Of a DNA stretch of 64,000 bases, positions 62,101 to 64,000 are shown one piece after another (the first letter of the stretch is position 1; every line of letters begins with the position of its first letter). The stretch covers positions 7,168 through 71,167 of the forward strand of contig JAZRZH010000026.1 in assembly GCA_045601245.1 (NCBI GenBank). Reading direction: 5' to 3'. The notes under the pieces are model-generated. The model worked only from the letters and a program-made list of their open reading frames with translations, was not told the DNA's origin and made no database searches. The translations under genes were made by a program, and so were the position numbers. Origin of the DNA: Cacconaster sp045601245. Its GTDB lineage: Bacteria; Bacteroidota; Bacteroidia; Bacteroidales; UBA932.

Positions 62101-64000
62101 CCCTGTCTTCTGTCAGTATGGACATACCGCCTCTCCGGTACAGCGCCTGGGTCGAAGCGAGGCTGAGTTCACCTTCCGATGGATTATTCAGGTTCAACGA
62201 CATGCTGAAATCCGGGGATGACCTGCGATATGTCGAGAATTCCTTAGTCTCTCCTGTCAGGTCAGTGATCTTTACCCTGACCTGATAGCCCACATAATAT
62301 TGAGACGTATCTGCGGCGAAGCTCAATTTGAAGCGTCCGGAAGGGTCTGTTGTCAGCGGCTGTTCGGCAATGCCGGACAATCCGCCTGTTATTGAATAAG
62401 AAATACGCGCTGAGGTAAGGTTATGTCCGCTGTAAGACTTTATGGTACCCGTGACTGTGATGTCTTCGCCAGGGAAGGCTATCGAATCGCATTCGTCGAA
62501 GATCAGTTCATAAGACGGCAGCACCACGTCGTCCACAATGAAGGATGCAGAGCCCGAGCAGCGGCTGTCAGTGGCATAGATACGCCAGCGACCGTTGCGC
62601 GAGCCCTCCGAGATGATGAAGCTTCCGCTTGCGGAGCCCATTGCTCCGGTCTTCAACTTCAGGCTGGCCCTGGTCTTCCCCTGCGGATCGCAGAGATTGA
62701 GGGTGAATGACGAACCGGAGAGTGTGGAAGCCCTGTAATCATCGTCTATGTTGTAATTTATAAGCTTGAAGCGTATGCTGTCACCCTGCTTGCATATTGA
62801 CCTGTCAAGATAGAGTTCGCAACGTTCTCCGCTCGGAGCCTGATCAATCGACGACTGCGTCAGCCTCAGTTTGTCTGAGAGCCTTGCGCCTCCCCTGTCG
62901 TCAGTAGCGCGGCATTCCAAAGTATAGGAGAAGAGCTTATTGAGATTTATCTTCTTTTGTACAGCGTCAGGAAGATATACGAAACCGTCCATACTGACGT
63001 GCTTGACAGTTTCTATCACCTTATCGTCCCGATATAGGATTATATCCACATCTGACATGGGCTTTCCTGTCTTATAATCGGCGGCGAAAACAGAGAAGCC
63101 CCTTGCATCGTGGCGCTGTGCCAATGAAATTGAATATTTGTTGTATTTCTGCTCGCGATCGATGAAATCCGCCTTGTGCTCGATGACATAATTTCCGTCC
63201 TCGAGATAAGGTAAGTCGTAATACAGGGTATCCCAGACATAGAAGCTTTTTTTGTCATTGTGGAGAGTGTGTCTGCAGATTTCCTTCTTATCGCGGCTCA
63301 CTGTGAAAGTAGCGGAGGACATATTGCGAAGAAGGGCTTTCAGATGCCCCTCCTTTACGCTGAACGTGACATTCTTTTCTGAAAGTGTTTCAACCAAGTT
63401 ATCGACCTTGATGACTGTAGTCATGAGATCGGCATCCTCGCCACGGAAAGCCTTGCGCCGCGTCTCGTACCTAAGGCAGTCGTCGTACAGATTCTTGTAC
63501 TGGGCGGAGGTGGTTGTGGCATCAAAAGCCTCGAAACGTTTCTGGAGGCTGTCCTGTCCGTAAAAATGTGCTATCGCTTCCTGTGAATAGTGCTCGGCAA
63601 GCATCTTCCGGAAACTGTCATCATTGCGTTCGTCAATGCTCCAGAGTACGAACTCATAGTCATTGTGTATGCACTTGGCAGTCTTCTTGTTGAAATGGGA
63701 AGAATAGAATTCTGCATTGTGTGCATTCCTCAGCCTTTTCTCGTTGTCACGTGCAAAGGAACTGCGGGAGGACCAATCGATATCACCGTCGAGAAACGTT
63801 AGAACAGGCTCATCGAAATCAAGGATTTCAGAATGCCTGCAATTGCTGAGCGAATCATAAAGTTTCCAGTTGCGGGATGTCTGCACATTGAGGTTCTCCT
63901 GCCAGTAGCGATGGAAATTCCAGGCAGAATGGCTGGCTTTGGCAGCCTTGCCTATCTGATCAAGTATCTCGAGCTGTTGTTTCGGGCGGTCCGCCTTCCT
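59162..64000 (-). CDS. Alpha-2-macroglobulin-like protein (5' end outside window)
   Basis: The frame is open to the right edge (38 more codons beyond the first GTG at 63886), so the start and signal peptide are missing; at least 1612 residues are present. It has the MG2-like domain (LYLDRSICKQGDSIRFKL), a long row of beta domains, the A2M middle region (VLAFEPFLKADADGNMSFDVRTSD in that area) and a helical thioester-domain-like C-terminal part (TDGGWGWFPSMSSSAVVTAMVLERL). The CxEQ thioester itself is not seen, as in the non-thioester class. Such proteins are thought to protect the envelope from proteases. Carboxypeptidase-like or TonB-linked roles are not indicated. Confidence 0.85.
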   Translation of the reverse strand, partial: RKADRPKQQLEILDQIGKAAKASHSAWNFHRYWQENLNVQTSRNWKLYDSLSNCRHSEILDFDEPVLTFLDGDIDWSSRSSFARDNEKRLRNAHNAEFYSSHFNKKTAKCIHNDYEFVLWSIDERNDDSFRKMLAEHYSQEAIAHFYGQDSLQKRFEAFDATTTSAQYKNLYDDCLRYETRRKAFRGEDADLMTTVIKVDNLVETLSEKNVTFSVKEGHLKALLRNMSSATFTVSRDKKEICRHTLHNDKKSFYVWDTLYYDLPYLEDGNYVIEHKADFIDREQKYNKYSISLAQRHDARGFSVFAADYKTGKPMSDVDIILYRDDKVIETVKHVSMDGFVYLPDAVQKKINLNKLFSYTLECRATDDRGGARLSDKLRLTQSSIDQAPSGERCELYLDRSICKQGDSIRFKLINYNIDDDYRASTLSGSSFTLNLCDPQGKTRASLKLKTGAMGSASGSFIISEGSRNGRWRIYATDSRCSGSASFIVDDVVLPSYELIFDECDSIAFPGEDITVTGTIKSYSGHNLTSARISYSITGGLSGIAEQPLTTDPSGRFKLSFAADTSQYYVGYQVRVKITDLTGETKEFSTYRRSSPDFSMSLNLNNPSEGELSLASTQALYRRGGMSILTEDRAVFAINSSYGELAIKYRLTREGRTLLSGECSSEKSLTIDLCSLPQGIYTLEAESSKGKYSCSAECTFFKMTEDDKVINDSLAHIFLPLDGDVPAFLIGTTSGPMWACVALYGPGNVPLDTRLVHLDGVKGSDGSIVRVCFDNVKDIPYETRAYVLYFRDGQAFCWDHAFVRPAKEHLLPLKFTRMHTAAGPASIYTFFLKSRPGVEGLASVYDKAMEAFGSNRYIGIYLPVPSAPYIQFVRNAANGGQTEDIYVVGYGKSKGRAAGRVMMASKAAAPMMLDAVAENASVQTEAAFRIEDHAAGVEPAVRSDFGTVLAFEPFLKADADGNMSFDVRTSDKLSTFIVQIFAHDAQMNNAVTSTEMVVRVPVEVSLQQPRILYEGDRYVVKAKFSNSLDRQVDGIVKVELLDGGDYKTARLISAQEASLSIDASSQKDCEYEVTVPQGIDSLGIKLSFIPQVTEKGGNDAADAIFVSVPVYPASQTITESHSALVLSGADRDAIIAQLRSQFVNGLADDAQMKEISIHDMLLEALPAEVDTAAVNAVALSGSIKVAAALKMPYEALLQKLAACRNTDGGWGWFPSMSSSAVVTAMVLERLFVLDNAAEDYASAVQWLDRAVLGNYSKNVWWSGISLPQYLYVRSLYDGVAFDAGDADTKALKEFRKSVREYLTPGKDRGLQGQIALKTRRALTLRRLSADEAGTALAKAWGIELGTVRKLEKSMEKDIASLREYAVEHPSGGAYFPNAFMPWRGLLEGELYEHTLLHRLLGDDRICLWMMVQKETQQWGKDPAYVDALLEVLSCPEELQQTRVISLSASWEKPFSQIMASGNGMSVSREYLRETRDADGRISYAELKDGDLLHVGDKVTVRYNVWNEENRCFVRLLASRPANLMPVEQLSGPMGWRPWLFRALNCPTPQGYRNVLPDATEYWYDVYPEDRTAVSEQFYVTQKGCFQTPALVIESVYAPHYRANDRPSALSSD

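Overview
The window reads as ordinary chromosome of a Bacteroidales bacterium (phylum Bacteroidota). The main evidence is as follows: many genes sit behind the Bacteroidota promoter signature TAnnTTTG, often with a TTTG box about 19-20 bases upstream and a leader of only a few bases; there are two TonB receptors with carboxypeptidase-like N-terminal domains, a DUF4249 lipoprotein partner, fimbrillin-like and FISUMP surface lipoproteins, a GH97 glycosidase, a THUMP-like (PG_1098-type) methyltransferase, and the arrangement coiled coil-ZapA-6S RNA-RNase Y-DUF3467. The genus cannot be fixed from the sequence; the moderate G+C would fit a Rikenellaceae- or Cryptobacteroides-like organism (inference). 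I see no rRNA, tRNA, CRISPR array, transposase or integrase.

Layout. 1-19.9 kb is housekeeping: tldD-tldE, an NhaC antiporter, slyD, a FAD dehydrogenase with tsaD, tamB divergent from tsaD, mtaB with folB, a TonB receptor with a His-rich exported protein (probably metal uptake), an RsmI-like methyltransferase with a PhnP-like hydrolase, a DMT exporter and an anchored protein of unknown function. 20.1-25.9 kb is an accessory stretch in two parts. The first is a G+C-rich cassette controlled by a WYL regulator (two small membrane proteins, a Sel1-repeat protein, and a P-loop ATPase interrupted by an in-frame TGA). The second is an A+T-rich part (122-aa protein, HExxH peptidase, an unlisted 42-aa membrane peptide, PDDEXK_4 nuclease). 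This is the best candidate for an undescribed conflict or stress system.

26-46 kb is again core: TonB receptor/DUF4249, methyltransferase, CDF transporter, phosphodiesterase, BASS transporter, a 984-aa HExxH/propeller/barrel protein with pgi, an ECF sigma factor with an unusual anti-sigma/barrel protein, rny, 6S RNA, zapA, a cation symporter and a 5'-nucleotidase. 46-48.2 kb holds a vapBC toxin-antitoxin operon that also carries a possible LHH-type nuclease lipoprotein, followed by a decayed second antitoxin copy that keeps its promoter.

48.4-57 kb is a surface-protein region: two fimbrillin-like/LRR/FISUMP lipoproteins and a 42-aa leader-type gene, divergent from a 190-aa putative regulator. 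Both divergent promoters carry the same ATGACC-N4-TGACCTTGAT box. Next to it is a FISUMP protein divergent from a membrane-anchored Ser/Thr kinase. The window ends with a GH97 enzyme and an incomplete alpha-2-macroglobulin-like protein.
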